Of a stretch of DNA of 64,000 bases, positions 1 to 13,143 are shown one piece after another; the first letter of the stretch is position 1; each line of letters opens with the position of its first letter. Source of the DNA: Trochalopteron elliotii (taxonomy: Eukaryota; Chordata; Aves; Passeriformes; Leiothrichidae); contig JANPWX010019329.1 of the NCBI GenBank assembly GCA_024734555.1, forward strand, positions 1 through 64,000, read 5' to 3'. Position numbers and translations under genes: made by a program. Under the pieces are notes generated by a model that saw nothing but the letters and a program-made list of their open reading frames with translations, was not told where the DNA came from and ran no database searches.

Positions 1-1046
1 TCCCAGTGTCTTACCAGCAGCTCTATTTTGCCTTTAGTCACACACAGAAATAGAAAAACATTATAAACTCTGGGTTTTAAACAGATTGCTGTAGCTTCTG
101 GATTCAGACTAGCAAAAGACTTAAAAAGCTTCAGCTCCTGACATAAGTGAAGCACAGCGAGCCAAACAACTGCATAGTTTAATGGTGCTGCCATTGCTGT
201 TTTCACTGAAAAAGCCTACGCTTCATCTGCTTCTCTGCATAAAGAGTACTTTGGGCCTATTCCATTTAGATGAATGATGTTCCCATGAAAAGACAAAAAG
301 AAAAAGCACAACACCGGAAACAGCAGTTCCTCTAGCACACAGTAACAGTGCAGGTCTGGGCTTGTGGGCAAGAACTGTGTTGGAGCTACAGATAATGATG
401 CCCTCCACCTGTTAGCTGGTTAGGGATGACAAAATTATGAAGGACATAATGACGTGATAGCTTCTCAAGGCAACCTGCTAAGTCAATAAGATTAAATCAT
501 CAAAGGACCATTTATTTTAGAGGACAGGTGTGGCTTATCCTCTCTGTAAAGGAAACAGACTGGTAGCACTTCTCAAACTGATAGTAAACCTCATTGTCTA
601 CCTCACATTGGGATCACAAGGCCTAGAGCACAGCTAGAAATGCAACATCACAACCACCTGCAAGAGATTTGATCCTCTGTTAGCTCTCTTCTTAAACAGA
701 CATGACCATAAACTTACTGCAGCTTGCAGCTGTTACAAATACTGCAATAAAAATGTCATTTCTTGGCTTTACTTTAGGTATTGATGCAGATAAGGTACCA
801 GAGACTTTAATGAGCAATTAAAATAAAAAAAAAAATTCAAGGGACAATAGATTCTTTTTTCTGTATTTTCCAAAATTTGACTTTCTTCCAATCGGAGAAC
901 CCAGTTTCAAATATGAAAAGGGCACTTGTTCTACAGTAACTGCATACAACTTACTCAGTTCCAAGTATTGTATTCACTTTTTTTGTTACCACTGTTGTCA
1001 TTATCTGTCCAGTTGTTTAGGAATTTCTCTGTTCTGGGAATTACAA
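1..1046 (-). other. CDH18: CDH18 3' untranslated region and possible 3' flank
   Basis: The first kilobase, downstream of the stop on the minus strand, has no coding potential I can support. It should be mostly 3' UTR, but the transcript end is not evident. Possible minus-strand poly(A) hexamers are AATAAA at 511-516 and ATTAAA at 806-811 and 178-183. None is backed by a clear GU-rich downstream element. Cadherin 3' UTRs are often longer than 1 kb, so the true end may lie before position 1. The short plus-strand ORF at 223-408 is not convincing. Confidence 0.6.
511..516 (-). terminator. Candidate poly(A) signal AATAAA for CDH18
   Basis: The minus strand reads AATAAA, about 530 bases after the TAG stop. 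It is the only canonical hexamer I found on this strand in the first kilobase. Without transcript data it could be one of several sites, or unused. Confidence 0.25.
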
Positions 1047-1537
1047 CTAAGTTGTTCTTTCTGGTTCTACTTCCCCATAGAGTTCAGCTAGCTTCTTGAA
1101 CTCAGGTCCCCAGTCTCCAAGGTAATTATAATCCTGGTCAGAGTGTGTCGTTGCTGAATCCAGGGAGCTGATAGACCCAGCCTCTGATCTATGACCCTCA
1201 TAGGCATATGTTTGCAGGGAGTCATACGGGGGCACGCTGGGGTCCAGGTCAGCCTCTGCCAGTCTTTGTTTAATGAACTCCTGAACGTCTATACTGTCAA
1301 GGCTTGAGGAGGGATGATGCCTGGACAGAGGCTTCACTTCAGGACGAACATCCCTCCGGTATTTTAGCTCTTCAGCAGCAGATGGATTCCTCAGTGCTGT
1401 GATGTCAAACGCTTCTGTGTCTTCCTCTCCACCGCCCTCATCATCGTATGTCACAACATTTTCCCGAACATCTTCTTCTGAAATGATCAAAGGCTCCTTC
1501 TTGCTACGTCTTAGGGTGATGAAAAGGACCACAATTG
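1047..1537 (-). CDS. CDH18: CDH18 last coding exon, end of membrane helix and cytoplasmic tail
   Basis: CA completes Ala, then [13 protein letters not shown] finishes the membrane helix with a basic stop-transfer cluster. The juxtamembrane region follows with [20 protein letters not shown], containing the acidic DEGGGEED core that binds p120-catenin. The C-terminal catenin-binding region includes [31 protein letters not shown], the Ser-rich [11 protein letters not shown] and [20 protein letters not shown], the beta-catenin-binding signature. The protein ends PERTT followed by TAG at 1047-1049. The acceptor is ctgcagttttctctttag (AG complement at 1538-1539). Open frame continues past the acceptor to 1610 with an in-frame ATG, but that extension is intron: it interrupts the membrane helix found intact by splicing to the 252-bp exon. 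Confidence 0.98.
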
Positions 1538-3052
1538 CTAAAGAGAAAACTGCAGATATTAGAGTAGGTTTAAAGTTTACATCTGAATATGTTACAGAAA
1601 TAGCAGACACTAAAGTCAGAAATATAGAGGTGCAATATTTTCAGGCTGGTATTTTCAGTACTGGTATTTGGGATCATCTGCTACTTAGTTTTTTAGGGAT
1701 CTCATAAAGGAGATAAATGGAGATAACATTCTTTCAGGTAAATGAAAAATGAGTAACTAAAGTTGGAATTTTTCAGAAGCTTAATCCAGGGCTTTCAGTG
1801 CTTCATTAAAACCAATGTTTAGCATATAAATTGAATTACTATGTAAAAGGTTTATTTTTTTTCTTATGAATATTCAGTTTTGTGTAATCAAATACAAAAT
1901 TACAAGATAAATGTATAACTACATATTTTAAAACAGCCTTAAGACAAGAAAATACTGAAGTAAGCTCTAAGGAAAGTAGGTCTTGGAAAAGGTAGTCTTT
2001 GGGAAAAAAAAGTCCTCAAAATATCCTCTCAGTTACACTGCAATTACTATTATTTCTTGCCATCTCTATAAGAATGCAGAAAATCACATGAGTAGCACAC
2101 AATCATGTATGCAGCAAGTTATGTCTGTGACAGGAAAAAAGTCCAAACCAAAACCAACTACAATATGCATAACATTGGAATTGGCCTAGGAAAATAAAAA
2201 GCCTAAAAAGAGTCAAGGGGAAATACACTTGCAATGGGATTATTCTTATGAGTCTGCTTATAATCTCCTATGTCCCTTGTCCCTGTGGATTATGTTGTGC
2301 ATTGCTATCAGTTTATTACACAAAGGTAATTAAGAAATGGCTTTTGTAGAGTGCTAATGGTGCTTCTTACAGCATCATGCATTTCAAAAAGCATTGCCCA
2401 TCTATTTTCTACAATTTTTCACACTGTTCAAGACATGGAATTAGAGTCAGTCTCTTTTTGAAATCTTTCCAAATTACAGAAATAAAGATCTGCAGTGCTA
2501 ATTACTTGATAACCTCTGAAAACAAAAAATTCTACTGGATTCCAGATAGCCACAAATGTACTTTAAAGGCATTTTTCCCTATTAACTTTAGCTAAACCTT
2601 TCCCCTCTAATCACAGCTCTGTGTTTCTAATTGCCTCCTACCACCAGGCAATGAGCGGCTCAAAAGCATACCACACTGAAACCTAGTGCCCTGCCAGATT
2701 CCGGGAGGCATTGGAGGGATAGCACCACTCAGTGTGGACCCGATATTTTCTGAGCCTGAGAATTGCTAGCTCTTCCCAAGGGAAACTTTTCAACAGTTTT
2801 CTTTGTCCCAAAACAACCTTGTGTAAACAATATTCCTTTCCCATAACAACAGGTCTTGTTTGCTATTTCTGTTACTTATCCAGTGGGAGATCTGTCAGTC
2901 CTACGGACCAATGTGCCTTCTTAGCACAGCGTGTTATAAAAGAGCTGGATGAATTGTAAATAAAGCCTTCTGATATCTACTGCCTTCTGACTGGAGTCAA
3001 GCATCTTTATTTCGTGTCCTATTGCGACAACTCAGTATTGCAAATGGCTTAC
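1538..3052 (-). other. CDH18: CDH18 intron splitting the transmembrane-helix codons (1,515 bp)
   Basis: The intron is phase 1 and runs between the 252-bp exon and the last exon, with donor GTAAGC and acceptor TTTAG. It is AT-rich. Its transcript-5' half (about 2650-2996) holds a plus-strand LTR-like segment, listed separately. The rest shows nothing recognisable. Confidence 0.9.
2650..2996 (+). mobile_element. Possible degraded endogenous retroviral LTR
   Basis: The stretch is richer in GC than its surroundings. It carries a TATAAAA box at 2935-2941 followed by AATAAA at 2959-2964, the close TATA/poly(A) spacing seen in LTRs with a short R region. Putative ends are TGAGCGG near 2651 and a CA near 2993-3002. 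I could not find a convincing target-site duplication, so the borders are guesses. It lies antisense to CDH18. It could instead be a chance combination of motifs. Confidence 0.4.
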
Positions 3053-3304
3053 CAAGGAGAATGACAATGCAGAGCAGGATGGCAATTAAAGCTCCTGTGC
3101 TGAGGCCAGCCGAGGAGAGGAAAGCTTCAGCATGGCAGGTCCTCACCCGTCCATCCCTCTCGCAGGCGCAGACACGGATGGTGAGGGTGCTGCTGCTGCT
3201 TAGAGGGGGCACGCCGCCGTCAGAAATCAAGACTGGGAGGTAATAGATATCTTGGGTGGTTCGGCTGTACCTCCTTCGTCGTGTCAGGATACTGGCTGTA
3301 TTAT
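3053..3304 (-). CDS. CDH18: CDH18 exon, rest of EC5 and start of transmembrane helix (252 bp)
   Basis: The exon starts with AT, completing an Asp codon, then NTASILTRRRRYSRTTQDIY, LPVLISDGGVPPLSSSSTLT, the cysteine motif CACERDGRVRTC, and the start of the membrane helix STGALIAILLCIVILL. The two Cys in CAC and the one in RTC are the conserved membrane-proximal cysteines that form disulfides in classical cadherin EC5. The acceptor is gatgttgtag (AG complement at 3305-3306). The donor is CTTG|GTAAGC (GT complement at 3051-3052). The final base G joins CA of the last exon to give Ala, so the helix is split between two exons, as is usual in this family. The length of 252 bp is the family standard. 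A plus-strand LTR-like segment ends about 60 bp beyond its 3' boundary. Confidence 0.97.
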
Positions 3305-6300
3305 CTACAACATCAAAACCAGAGTAACATTTCAGTGAAGTAAAAAATTAAAGGAAAAAAAAAAGGTTATTTACTCCTTGTTTCCCATCAAATGGGAGCA
3401 TGGGGCATCTTAAAACTAGCCAGTCCTAATCTGTGAAAATGCACAATCTAGAATTAAAATTTCTCAGGAAGACTTTCTGGCCAATAGAGGAAAAAGGGGA
3501 GGATGCATAAAGTAACTAACATTATATAAACAAGAGTATTTAGAATTCTTGCATTTTTATTGGATTCTAAGTGAACTTTCACAAACATTTTGGGCTCAAT
3601 CTCCAAGTGTTTTCATCCCATGTGCTGCAGCTGGTAGCATACGGAGCCTTGTCAATTTGAATAGCTGGATTTATGAAGATATCTGTAGTGAAATTTGTGC
3701 ACAAAACAAAATCCCCTTGATGCTCAGAAGAATGCTAAAATTTCTTTAGCAAAACCTAAAATAAGACTTTCATGTTTTAGTGCTTGCAAAAGGTTTTAAA
3801 GTTTAAGTGAGATTTCAGAAAACATCTAAAAGGACAGTGACCAAAGACATATGCTTTGGAGAGGTCTGGAGGAAGAGGGATGACAAGGGAAGGCAAAGGG
3901 AGGCAAAAGAAGGGAAGAAGAGTGGATATTACATGTTCTAAACTAGTAGAGTTCAAAGAGAAATAAGAAAGGGGGAGATAGTGACATAAGACTTTGTCAC
4001 CCTTCCGTTACCTATGGGCCCATCTGGCATAGACAGACAAGGAAAACCTACTGCTTATTACACACACATTGCAAGAGCCTTTGTAGGCACAAAGGAGGGT
4101 AGGAAGTTGCCACACGTATCCCTTTAAGTCCAAGAAATTAAGAGGCATAACCAGAAAGCAGGGGAAGAAATGCTACAACATTACATAGCTATAGCTAATA
4201 TTCACATGTGTAAAATTTATTTTCATTTTGCCACCACTATGAAATTACTAGCCTCTGAATAAAGTCCAAGATAAATAATAAAAATAAAAAAATTGGAGAC
4301 AGTGACAATTTGAAAGACAAGCAGTTATGGAGGGAGAGAGATGGGGACTGATAAATGGAAAGAGACATTAAAAGAAAAGAGCTTTCTTCTTGTATTGCTT
4401 GTCACATGCTATCCAAATTGTGGGGTTATGAGATTGGAATGTTTTAGCAAACAACAGAAGGGTGATAAATACTAAATACATATGCCAGGTTTCTCTTCCT
4501 ATTACAAACAAACAAACAAGAAATGTTCTTATTTTTCCTTACTACTGTAGCTACATTGTTAAATGGCATTATCAATCTAAGGAAAAGTTAAATCCAGGTC
4601 ACTCTGAAAATCTAGTGCAACAATATAGCCAGTGTGGCACGTATATATTTACCCGTTGGACAGATGCATGCCCATTTGAGTGAAAGACTTAAATTTTTGT
4701 TTAAACTGGATAGAAGAACTGTTTCAGGTGATTACTCTTCATGCTATACTTTCTATCAAAGTCTCTGAAAAAATTTAAAACATTCATTTTAACCCACTTT
4801 TATTTTGCAAACCATCTGACAGTGATATTTAGAAAAACTAGTAGTATCATCCCACATCAGCATAATATCACAAGATGATACATGTGGTAACAGGTTCCAC
4901 ACAAGAAATACATATATGAGCTGGGAAGTGATACTGTTGTTGCTAAGCCAAGAACTAAGCACTGAAGTCCTTTAGCTTTACTTCTCCACATAGGCGACAC
5001 CCACAACACCCCTCTGCAGCCCTCCACACTCCCCTCATTTTGGAAATATCAAATACCCAACATGGTGAGTTTGTTATAAATTCATTAAGTGCTGTTCTTT
5101 TCACTTGGAGTGGGCACAATATAAAGTATTTATTTATTTGTTTCTTTGTTTGTTTGTTTGCTATAGGCCCTGGAGTCCTACTTCTACTTGTTAACGTCAA
5201 GTTTACTTCTACAAGGTTATGCTTTGATGACTGATGACACCAGTCACTTATTATGCTGTTTATATTCATTCAAGTTACAGAACTTTATTGGAACCAGAAT
5301 GAGGTATCATATAATTCTTTAATCTGCAAAATTGTGACAGCACATAAGAACATCATGTTGTAGAAATCATATTTTCATAAAGATTATAAAATGTCCGTGA
5401 TATAACATACTTTGCAAAGTTATTTGTTACACATACATCCTGCCCCCAAAATATTTTGCATTTTGTTGTTCTGGGCCAACTAGGACTCTCACATAACACC
5501 CAAGCACAGTCACTGTTATTAACATACACCAGAGACCCTTCTCAGGTAGTATGCACAAGAGTGCACCAGGTTTGTTTCCTGCCTCAACTTTATTCCAACA
5601 GTCTGCAGACCCTTAAGCATCCCTAAATAGCCTCACACATGCATCATGATACACTATGGCATGTAAATTCCTTTTGCAATATGGCAACAGTATGCTGTTG
5701 AGCTGCAATACAACTTTCACATTATTTTGTGAATTCAAAAGAGAAAAATCCCTTGATAATGAAATCTGGGTTCCATTGGGCTCTACAAAGAGTCGACAGG
5801 AGGTACAAGGCTGAGGGCTGTGCTTGTTGCCTGTGACATAAATTTAAAAAAGAGTGAATGATCCAGATCGCAGCTCCAGTTGCAGTGATGAAGATGCTGG
5901 CTGACAACAAAAGCATCAGAGACTTAATATAATGAAGAAAAACTCCTGATCAAGGATCTTGCAGTAATGATAGAATTTTAGCACAGAGACTACTGGCAAA
6001 AATGTAAAGGAAAGAACATTGAGACATGAGAATGTATGCTATGAGGATAAATGTGGACAGATGGGAGGAAAATTGTGAGAAAAAAGTATTAAAGCTAAGA
6101 GAAAAATGAAAAGAAGAGAAAAAATGAAGAAATGGGAAAATTATGCAATTCAATGCTACAGTGAAAAAATGTGGAAAATCTATAATTAAACCATTCTTCT
6201 CTGGGAGGAAGGCCTTGCCAAACAAAGAACTGATATTTTTATACTGTACAGAATAAATACAAATTTAAAAAATAGGTATTTTTTTCCTTCAATGTTGTAT

Positions 6301-9300
6301 TTGTTCATTCATTATTTAATTGTTTTTCTTGTACGGTTACATTATACAACTAAATATAAGATACAATGAGATATTAGTATAAACACAATTAAAGGAAAAA
6401 GGGAACCAGTACAACATTTTTAATTTCAAAGAATTGCCATAGTGATTTTTTGTTGTTTGTATTCTTTTGACTAGTAAGTAGATTTCTGTTCAAACAGATG
6501 TTACATGACATATCCAGAAGTTTCTGTAATAGCATACCCAGTGATAAGCATTCTCAAAGAAACAGTGTAAAGATTTTCCTCCAATGAAATTTCACAAATT
6601 TTAACACAAATAAAAATGTATGATCTTTCAGACACTAGCTTGGAAATTTTCTGTTCCCAATATCATCAGAGGTGTTAATTCTCATTATTACTCTATCACA
6701 GATTTAGATATTGTGACCTAGTGCATTGTTTACATATAAATAAAATGCTGGAAAGTATCTGAACTCTCACATACTATTTTTTTCTCATTAAATTTCTTAA
6801 AATATTTTACAGATAAGATATCTGACATTTTTTCAAAAAAGGAAACTGTGTCTAGTTTTCCAAAGGTCACTGAGAATCAAGCATAGCAGAAAATCATCAA
6901 AGCCAATCACATTGCCATAACAGAGAAATTACATCTCTGATGCTCTAGTCAGAGCTCTGTTCTTGAGGACAATCTTATGCAAAGGTATGCCAACAAATTG
7001 AATGGATAGAAAAAAGTTTAGCCAAACTGCAATATTGACTGTATCCTGACAACTATTCTGCCGTTCTGAGCTTTCAAATTTTAATTGCATTTTTTTTCCT
7101 TATCAAAAACCATTATAGGAACATGTTGAGAGAAGAGCTTGAAAGACAAAAACTTCTAAGAGCTTTGCACAGAACAAAAAATCTCACAATCTGTAAAAGC
7201 CAAGTATAAAGTCTGACACTGATGATCTAGAAGAGTTTATTGAAAAGAGGAAAAAAGTTATATCAACAGTAGTAGTTTGAAAGGCAGCCAGGGGTTTATG
7301 TAGTGAGAAATTTTTTTTGGCATCTGAAAAAAAGATACAGCAAATAGTCATGGAAGGCAATCATATAGGATTGCAGCAACAGCTATAGGATTATGAGAAC
7401 TACAGATCTCATTCCTCTAGGCCTGGAAGGAAAGACTTTTTTATCTCAATAGATTTAAATGGGGAACCTCACCCCTGAGGAGTATGAAAAAATCCAGGAC
7501 TCACTGGAGATTACAGGACTGACTGCTAAGGAAAAATAACATCTCCCACATAGGGAAAGAATGATATCTTGTGTTGTACATTGCTCCATTTAATGATCTA
7601 AACTTTCTAATGCTCTAAACTTACTCCTGCTTGGATTGTTCTCTGCAAATATGTCAGCTAGGAGTTAAGATTCATTTTAAGTGAGTTTGAGGTTACCCAT
7701 GGGTAGTGCTGCATGGCTGTAACACAGCAACTCTTCACACTCTGAAGACGTCATAATTTACTAAGCCAGGCTGCACACTGTATACAAGGCTGTTATCACA
7801 GTATTTTTTCCATCATCTCTGCCTTTTTACATTGAGCTTCTGAGCTAAAGAAAGGAGGACATAAGAAAATCAAGAAAGCAGAGATAGAATGACAACACCA
7901 TGGAAGGTGGCTGCTGGAGCACATTGGAGGATGCTCATTTATTATTCACAATTTGAGAATTCCTTTGACACATTATGCATTGAAAGCAGAGACAAGAGAA
8001 AATAAGTTAAAAAAAAAAACCAAAAAAAGTAAAATCCTGTTTATATCTTCAGGCATGTTTCAATTTTCAGTTCTGCTTGTATCAGCAGTTCAACTACTAT
8101 AAATTTTCTGAGAAGTTACAAACTAATTAAAAACAAAGAAGATATATTGGAATGATTTGCATTTCTTACATTTCTAAAGTTGGAGCTGTTAATTTGTTTA
8201 TGTGGACTACATGATAGGCATTTCTGTTTCATTTCTTTATTGATAACTCTTGTAAATATTTTTTTCTTTTTTGCTGGCTTCAAAGCTATTGCCAGTGGGC
8301 AAAAAGCTATTATAAGTTTCTAGTTCAGTGGGTAGCAAAAACGAAAAGTAACATAGAACATATTTTTGGCCTGAAATATAGTTATTTGCTTATGGTTGGT
8401 TTGTGAATCATCAACATGTTGATGATTCCAGAAAAGACAAGAAAGAAAGTAACTAACTTTACGATCAATCTTAGAGCCAACTTTTAAATCAAAAAATTTT
8501 CAAAGATGTTCAGAGGCATTCAGAAGGCTGAAGAGGGAAAATATCTTCTCTCTACGGTAGCTGGTCCTGATTTCCTGTTATACTCGTGGTAGAATTCCTT
8601 TTTAACTTCCACATGTTGATTCTGTGATAATACCTACTCAGACATTCAATCCATTTACAGTTAACAGAATTTTGTGGACTGTACTTATAGTCACCACGGG
8701 TGATGTTAACCTTGCAGTTTCTCAGATATCATCTCTCTCCAGTTACAACTTGCTTTCTTTGCAGGATGATATTTTACAGAAGGTCAGCAGTAACTCAGAG
8801 CAGCACATAACCAGAACAAGCACGACTCTGTGATGTAAATGAAAGCAGGAGCTATGTGGGTGTTTTCCCCTTGTGATGGGTTGCAAACTGGGGGTTTAGA
8901 TTCAACCATTTTAAATGACACTTTTAGATGTCCTAGAACAACTAAGACACGGTCCGTTATCTGGCATCCTCTTTTGCAACTTGAAAGCACTGAAGGTAAT
9001 TCACAGACATGTTGTCCAATATGGTAGGAAATAAGAAGGGCAGACTGATAAACAGAATGTTCTCTAAGAAATTCATACTGGGATGAGATCAGTTACTCTG
9101 TGGAGGCTGTTCTCTTTCTAAATAACAGCAATGGTGAGTAAAATTGATATTTTTTACTATTTTTTGATCTGTGACACAGAGAAAAAGGTTAATATATATC
9201 ACAGGCATGGGTGGATGAATACATTAAAAATTTCATTTTATATAGACGCCATTGAACTCATTGTGCTCTAGATTTTACAGAAAAACACATCTCCACTTCT

Positions 9301-12300
9301 GTAGGTGTTAATGGATGTTCTGACGTAAAATTAAGAAAATGGAATCTCCAGAATTATAGTATCAAAAAAATGGCATACCTTTATTCCAATTCCAGAATAT
9401 TCTCCATCACTGGGCAATAATCAAAGGGCCAGATCTTTGAGATAAGTGGGCAGAGGGGAAAAATAAATTGCAAATACTTTTTTTTTTATATGAAACTTTT
9501 GTCCTGAAGAAATAAAAGAAGAGGAGAACAAACACTAAGCATTCTCCAGGGAGTTGTTCTTCATTGAAAGTAAGCTAAACTTAGTCCGCTATCAGAAGTC
9601 AGCAATCTCAATTCATTGAAATAAGAGAATGCACAGATCTTACTTGCAGTGTTGGGTGAATGTGTCCATCAGCTTCCTAAACCCTTCTTGTCCAGGAAAT
9701 TTACAATACCACTAAGCATCTATGGTAAACTATATATCTTGTGATAAAAAATAGCACCAGCAAAACAGTGCTTTACATTGCAGAAATTTCCTAAATGTTC
9801 TAAGTGAACCCTGTTTTCTGAGGGTTCAAATTTTTTTCATCTCTTGAAAAGTATTATGTAAGTTCTGAAAGAGAACTGTGTCTACATATTAATGTTTGGA
9901 AATATGATAATAATGACATGTTCAGATGCACTTTCCATCAACCTAAAACATTTTGACAAATATAGCCACAATTCTTTAAGCATCCAGAAAAATTATTTTC
10001 GGGGTGAGAAAAAAAAAGTACAAGTCCAGAATTCAATACATAGAAACAGATCTACTGGGAAGAATTCTGTCATCTTTATACTGATTTCCCAACAGAAGAT
10101 GGGTTTAGCCCCATCTTGTTCTGGGAAGTTTTTAATGGGATGTGCAAAAGTAGATATTTCTGATTAGGTAAAAAGTGTAAGTTTATGATATTAGAAAAAG
10201 GATTACAAAATTATCTATGAAAATATCCTAAAAAAGAAAGTGAGGAGAACACAGATGAAAATGAAATTAATTATGTAGAATCTGATCTACATAAAAGCAC
10301 AGTGAAAAAAATATTTGCTTTCTCAGGTTTTAATAGAAATTGTAACAATTTTCTAGGCAGAATAAATTGTAAAGAACCCTGTTTTAATTGAAAGATCTTC
10401 ATAAGTACAATTCACAAACAAAAAAAGAAAGGTTTCTTCTCTAAGTTTGCTCCCTAAAGCTCCAGAAAATTATTACAACTTAATGCATTTTCTTTGTATA
10501 ACAAAGAATTCTATTCCAGCTCTTGTTCTACCTAGCTTACCAGAGCACAGATACTGCATCATTTTGTTGTCTGTCCTCTTGTTCATACTTGTAAGCCTTT
10601 ACTCCCTCTGAACAGTACTTTTAAAATATGTAATAAAACTTAAATAGCAACAAAGAATCTCTTGTACCTTAAGAATACCGTAGAGAAAAACTATCATGTT
10701 TTGTATTTTCTTTTTTTTCTTTCAAATGAAAATTGTAGCACAAACAGACTACAGAGGGGGATCCAAGGAACTCTTAATTTTTCTGCATGTTATATTTGGT
10801 ATAACCCTGTGACTCTATCCTGACCTACATTTCCCTGAGGGTTTTAAGCTCTGCATTATGAGGGGAAATTTAATACTGTATTTTAGAAAATGCACAAGTT
10901 CAGGCCCAAGAGATAAAAGTTTAACTGGGCAAATGATCAATTATATGAACTGAGTCTTTAATATCTATTTAGTATTAAACAGGTATTAAATTATACTTAT
11001 TTGCAGAAGCCATAGAATATTATTGAGCTGAATCATACACACACTGGGACTGTATATTGCTGCAGTCTATACAGGTAGACAGGAACAAACTACAGAATCT
11101 TATGCTCGTACAAGCCTTAGATTTCAGCCAAAGTGCATAGATACAAACATAGATATTGCAAGACCCAGTGCACTGCTGTGGAGTATACCAATAATAAATG
11201 AATAGGGGTACATTCATGCAAAAGTGTATTTGGGGTCCAAGAACAAAACTCTGTTGTTTTGGGTTATGAAAACAAGGGGAAAAAAATGTCTACTGATATT
11301 TTAATGAAATGGAACATTTCTCCTGAAGAAACAAAGCAGTTGACTGAATTAGAAGGTGACCGCAACAGAAATTTAGTTTTGTAGACACAGCTACAGCTAC
11401 TACCGACTACCATTTTCTATGTGAAATCAAGAATTTGGGTTTTATCCTTCTGCAAAACATTATAAAAAAATCTCTTAAGGCAAGTTTTGTAGGTTTTTAC
11501 TTTAAAAACATAACAAACAAACAAATAAAACCCTCCCAGAATGCCAGCCTTTATAGCATTTGGAAATCCAGAGGTAAAGATAGCAGCTGTCTTCTGTTCA
11601 GAGCATTCTGATTGTTTTTAACGCCTGATGCTCAAAAACACAGGTTTTCAGAAATGAAAACTTGTCACAGACAAAAGAAAAACCTTTTCTGCCTATCTTC
11701 TGTCTGCTATTTCCTAGAAAAGCAACAAAAAAAATCTGTTTCTGAATAGAAGTAGATGAGAAATATGAAAGCTGTAAATGCCAGATAGCTGCATATTGTG
11801 CATGTACTTCATAGGTGTTTCACTAATATATTATGTATAGATTGTGTCACAAAGAAAAGATCCCAATAAAATACAATGCTTAAACAACAGATTCAGTGTC
11901 TTGTACCACACAAAGTCATAACAATGCATTCACTTTTAAGATAAATTTCTTGTTATGATTTGAGTTAAATAGTCAATTTTAATTTATTTAATTTTATTTA
12001 ATTATATGGCCAGTTTGGAAGTTGCATTTTTGGAGCCTCTTTATGTGTGAAAAGTTTTATGCAAGATGCTATACGAAGTGCATAATTTTGTACTTCCTTA
12101 GTTGAACTAAAAACATAATGCACAATAGGCTTTTACCTTAAAAGATACCTATTTCCTCTCTTAAAATCCAATTTTAGGGTAGTCCTAACACTGATTTCAG
12201 CTGTTGATTACTAAGTCATTGCTTGCTGATCTTGGGAAAGTAAAAAAAAAGCAGCAAGTGCTTCCATCCAAAGTCGAATACTTCTATCCAAAACATGACA

Positions 12301-13143
12301 TTGCTGCATCAAATGTTTGTTAGAAGTTCATGCCTTCTTATTAATCTGTGTAGTTAAATAGCTTATGTAGCAATGAACACACATAATACAGATCCAGCTT
12401 TAAATATGTTCAAAACCATAAAATATCTACATTGTCACAAGCCACAATTTTAGTAGAACAATTAAAAAAAACCTTCTTGATATAAATATCTTGTATTGAA
12501 ACAAACATGCACATGGTCTTTTGCATGAGATCACAGTCAATGAGTTTATTGGAAACAGACTAAAATACAAAAATATGTAACGGTATCCCTCCTTCATTTC
12601 AGGAATGACAGTCTGGCTTTTTCTATAATGTTCTATCACAATCTGACTGGGATTGATATATTAATCTTGGAAAATACTGGAGTCTCACTTAGGGAATATT
12701 TTTAATGTATGAATTAGCTCTTCAATATTTATGATTATTTATTAATATTGGTATATATATATTGACCTCTTCTGGAAGTTGAATGTGAAATCCATTTATG
12801 TATTCTAAATAAATAGCACGATTTTTTTTTTCTGCTGTAAATATAGTTAAACACTGGAACAGATTATACAATCTCCTTCCCTGATTGATTTTACAGATAA
12901 AAAAAGAGTTGTTTCAATATCACTGTATGTACCAAATATACCAATGATGGAGTTAGGCATTCCGGAGGACTAGTGAAAAATTTTGAGGTCTGAAAAACCT
13001 CAAAATGTATTCCACAGCAGTACTACAAATATATAACTGTAAAATAAAGCAAATCCCACACACTTCCACACTGGCAGGCAAAGAAAGCCCCACAATATAC
13101 ACACTCACAACATCTCAAGAGGAAAATTTAGACAAACATTTAA
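3305..13143 (-). other. CDH18: CDH18 intron sequence between the 252-bp exon and the N gap
   Basis: This is about 9.8 kb of AT-rich sequence with no exon, RNA gene or intact mobile element that I can support. A purine-rich tract lies near 3865-3930. A perfect 24-bp palindrome is at 8405-8428. Short AAAC/AAAT tracts occur near 4506-4520 and 11510-11530. The slightly GC-richer stretch at about 8560-9040 has short ORFs on both strands but no recognised family. Confidence 0.75.
8405..8428. repeat. Perfect 24-bp palindrome
   Basis: The half site GAATCATCAACA is followed directly by its exact reverse complement, with no spacer. The flanking bases (T at 8404, C at 8429) do not extend the symmetry. 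Confidence 0.9.

Noticed and set aside
1538..1610. Open frame extending the last CDH18 exon to an in-frame ATG at 1608-1610
   Set aside because: It lies beyond a strong acceptor (tttctctttag), and splicing there restores the membrane helix exactly. The extension is intron.
4955..5269. 104-codon minus-strand ORF and an opposite-strand ORF over it
   Set aside because: No recognised family, and it contains a low-complexity K/Q stretch from a (GTTT)n tract. It looks like chance.
5722..6225. Minus-strand ORFs with hydrophobic stretches
   Set aside because: AT-rich, Phe/Ser-biased translation from intron. No splice context or family resemblance.
8560..9040. GC-richer block with ORFs on both strands, first considered as an LTR or pseudogene
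   Set aside because: No TG/CA ends with a target duplication and no family motif found.
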